DNA of 7,533 nt from an archaeon. Lineage in GTDB: Archaea > Asgardarchaeota > Hermodarchaeia > Hermodarchaeales > Hermodarchaeaceae. Position 1 is the first letter of the stretch. Each line of letters begins with the position of its first letter. Below the pieces are notes generated by a model. That model saw nothing but the letters and a program-made list of their open reading frames with translations. It did no database searches and was not told the DNA's origin. Shown in pieces: positions 5,847-7,533 of this stretch. The DNA is taken from NCBI GenBank assembly GCA_016550425.1, contig JABXGS010000043.1, positions 1 through 7,533 of the forward strand, read 5' to 3'. Position numbers and translations under genes: made by a program.

Positions 5847-5869
5847 TGATATAAATTGAAGTGAACCGA

Positions 5870-6934
5870 ATGAAACAGCCTGCCCTCTTCACTGCCTTCC
5901 CCGAACTTCGCGAGCATATTCCTTGGATACCAATTCTTCCAAAGCCGACACCTACACGTCAACTACTCAAATTGGAAAAGGCCTTACAGACCAAAGAACC
6001 CATATGGATAAAACTTGACAACCTAACTTCGGATAAGTATGGCGGGAATAAAGTTCGGAAGCTAGAATTTCTTCTTGCTGATGCGTTACGACAGGAAAAA
6101 CACCAAGTAGCTACGCTTGGAGGATTAGGCACCAACCATGGCCTTGCGACCACCATTCACGGACAAGCCAATAACCTGCGAGTCCGCCTGTATCTTACCG
6201 ATCAACCCATCACCCCCCACGTTCTGCAAAATCTAAAGTTGCTTTACCATTTTGGTGCTAACATGGTTTATGCAAAAAGCCGACAGAGGGCCCATTTACG
6301 CTTTCGGTATCTTGATCGGCTCTTTCAGCGCCATACATATTGGCTCCCACTTGGAGGCAGCTCTGAAATCGGAGTTCTTGGCTATGTGAATGCGGTGTTT
6401 GAACTTCACAAACAAATCAATGCCAACCAACTGCCCGAACCGCGGCGCATCTTTATTCCCGTCGGTAGCTTCGGCACCATTGCAGGGATTGACCTAGGGC
6501 TCCAGCTAACAGGTCTCTCAACCAAAGTCAAAGGCATTTGTGCTGCACCAAACCCTCCAAGTGCAACTCAGGTGAATAGATTAATCCATAACACCTTGAA
6601 ACTGCTTCAAACAAGCGATATATTTCAGGATTTTACCTATCGACCTCGATATGAATTGACAACGGCTTATGCAGGAATCGGATATGGGGCACCTTCTCCA
6701 GCCGGAAACGAGGCAACAGCTCTTGCTAAGGAGCAAGAGAATCTTGTTCTCGAACCGACCTACACAGCTAAGACTTTAGCGGGGGCAATCGATTATATTC
6801 GCAGAGGAAAGAAAGGTCCCATTCTGTATTGGCATACCTTTAACTCCGTGAATCTTTCATCAATCGCCGACAAGGTGGACTATAGGAGTCTACCACCAGC
6901 ATTTCATACCTTTTTCAAATCATTTCAGCAGTGA
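5870..6934 (+). CDS. PLP-dependent enzyme, D-cysteine desulfhydrase / ACC deaminase family
   Basis: This 354-residue cytosolic fold-type II pyridoxal-phosphate enzyme belongs to the family containing D-cysteine desulfhydrase and 1-aminocyclopropane-1-carboxylate deaminase. GGNKVRKLEFLLADAL (58-73) carries the expected PLP lysine, Lys61. GLGTNHGLAT (86-95) matches the substrate-binding QSNH loop with Thr for Ser. LGGSSEIGVLGYVNA (161-175), YAGIGYGAPS (267-276) and EPTYTAKTLAGAI (295-307) are also family blocks. Two motifs depart from the usual form: the phosphate loop is GSFGT (199-203) instead of GSGGT, and the usual HTGG near the end is HTFNS. The substrate may therefore differ. The length is slightly above the family norm. 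The ATG at 5870 follows GAAGTGA (a partial Shine-Dalgarno); a GTG at 5861 would add three residues. It is transcribed divergently from the 196-residue gene and has no close partner. Confidence 0.9.
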   Translation: MKQPALFTAFPELREHIPWIPILPKPTPTRQLLKLEKALQTKEPIWIKLDNLTSDKYGGNKVRKLEFLLADALRQEKHQVATLGGLGTNHGLATTIHGQANNLRVRLYLTDQPITPHVLQNLKLLYHFGANMVYAKSRQRAHLRFRYLDRLFQRHTYWLPLGGSSEIGVLGYVNAVFELHKQINANQLPEPRRIFIPVGSFGTIAGIDLGLQLTGLSTKVKGICAAPNPPSATQVNRLIHNTLKLLQTSDIFQDFTYRPRYELTTAYAGIGYGAPSPAGNEATALAKEQENLVLEPTYTAKTLAGAIDYIRRGKKGPILYWHTFNSVNLSSIADKVDYRSLPPAFHTFFKSFQQ

Positions 6935-7000
6935 TACTGAATCCTTGAAGCTAATCTATTTAGCAGAGATATAGCTAGAAACACGACGGGATGGGCTTCA

Positions 7001-7533
7001 ATGCGGAAAAGACGGGCAGCCGCCATCGTTTCTGTTTTTTTGTTACTGAGTTTGAGCATATGGTTATTCGTAAGCTATGTTATCATCCCTGTCTCAAATG
7101 TCGAGTTGCGAGTAGAAACCACCCAAATAGCAGGTACAGTGAATAATCTTGTAGGCGTCAACTCATATGGCCCTGATCTAACAGGTTTATATCAGGATCA
7201 AGTAGCCTATAACCTATTTCGGAATCTGGGTTTACAGCACCTCCGCGTGTGGTGTCGATTCGGATGGCAACTGGCAGCCAGTTCAGGATGGGGATGGTAT
7301 CATACTATCTTTAATGGCACATCTTTAGCTGATGCCCAGAACCCCAGCTACTACAATTGGACATACCTCGATCTCCTTGTGGATGTGGTGAACGAAACTG
7401 GAGCAAGCCCAATCCTAACTTTCGTGGGATGTCCTCGCTCTCTAGCACCTAATTGGGCACCAAATACAACTCCCCCAGATCTTGATATTTATGCTGAGGT
7501 AGTGGCTCGTGTTGTGATGCATTATGAACAGGG
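7001..7533 (+). CDS. membrane-anchored GH39-like glycoside hydrolase, partial (N-terminal part)
   Basis: The frame is open from the ATG at 7001 through the right edge, giving 177 complete codons. GGGATGG (6988-6994) stands 6 bases upstream of the start as a rough ribosome binding site. A basic MRKRR start is followed by one hydrophobic helix (about 8-29), either an uncleaved anchor or a signal peptide. The outside portion looks like the start of a TIM-barrel glycosidase: GTVNNLVGVNSYGPD (45-59), LFRNLGLQHLRVW (72-84, first barrel strand), YYNWTYLDLLVDVV (117-130), GASPILTFVGCP (134-145) and YAEVVARVVMHYEQ (164-177). This order matches family GH39 (beta-xylosidase and alpha-L-iduronidase relatives). 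The acid/base Asn-Glu-Pro segment and the nucleophile would lie beyond the window, so activity cannot be judged. It is probably exported and acts on extracellular polysaccharide. Confidence 0.82.
   Translation, partial: MRKRRAAAIVSVFLLLSLSIWLFVSYVIIPVSNVELRVETTQIAGTVNNLVGVNSYGPDLTGLYQDQVAYNLFRNLGLQHLRVWCRFGWQLAASSGWGWYHTIFNGTSLADAQNPSYYNWTYLDLLVDVVNETGASPILTFVGCPRSLAPNWAPNTTPPDLDIYAEVVARVVMHYEQ

Noticed and set aside
5850..5855. TATAAA as the promoter of the PLP-enzyme gene
   Set aside because: Transcription would start about 25 bases downstream, near 5877, past both candidate start codons. The next possible in-frame start would remove conserved N-terminal sequence.
6991..7000. ATG at 6991 as start of the right-edge gene
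   Set aside because: It is in a different frame that ends after about 50 codons. The frame from 7001 stays open to the edge and encodes an anchor plus GH39-like sequence.

Overview
The window looks like chromosomal DNA from an uncultured archaeon. The signs are a DUF2299-like protein, a small multi-pass membrane protein ending in a zinc ribbon, surface proteins held by a single C-terminal or N-terminal membrane helix, GGAGG-type ribosome binding sites, A/T-rich TATA-like boxes upstream of several starts, and a bare T-tract after one gene. An Asgard-type (for example Thorarchaeota-like) or related lineage fits this mixture of archaeal and bacterial-looking genes. That is an inference from gene style, because the window holds no marker gene. 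No rRNA, tRNA, CRISPR array or transposon was recognised.

Layout: (1) Positions 1-930 carry two minus-strand genes, a DUF2299-like protein cut by the left edge and an unrecognised 128-residue protein. (2) A divergent spacer with two small hairpins leads to a plus-strand secreted or surface protein (1158-1916) with a LamG/concanavalin-like domain and a C-terminal anchor, followed by a T7 tract. (3) A minus-strand membrane protein with a C-terminal zinc ribbon (1977-2498) faces away from the next block. (4) A tight plus-strand run of three genes (2653-4408) encodes an SRAP/HMCES-type abasic-site protein, an O6-alkylguanine-DNA alkyltransferase and a TrmO/TsaA-type tRNA methyltransferase. (5) Converging on it is a minus-strand pair (4429-5696): an unrecognised helical 196-residue protein and a class I SAM methyltransferase. 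(6) A plus-strand PLP enzyme of the D-cysteine desulfhydrase/ACC deaminase family follows (5870-6934). (7) The N-terminal part of a membrane-anchored GH39-like glycoside hydrolase runs off the right edge.

The clearest functional theme is block 4. Its three genes are separated by only 11 and 5 bases, and their products deal with abasic sites, alkylated guanine and tRNA modification, so it reads as a nucleic-acid damage and modification operon. The LamG-like and GH39-like proteins suggest a carbohydrate-facing cell surface. The PLP enzyme and the unknown-plus-methyltransferase pair are the least predictable parts. No stretch over 300 bases lacks a gene.
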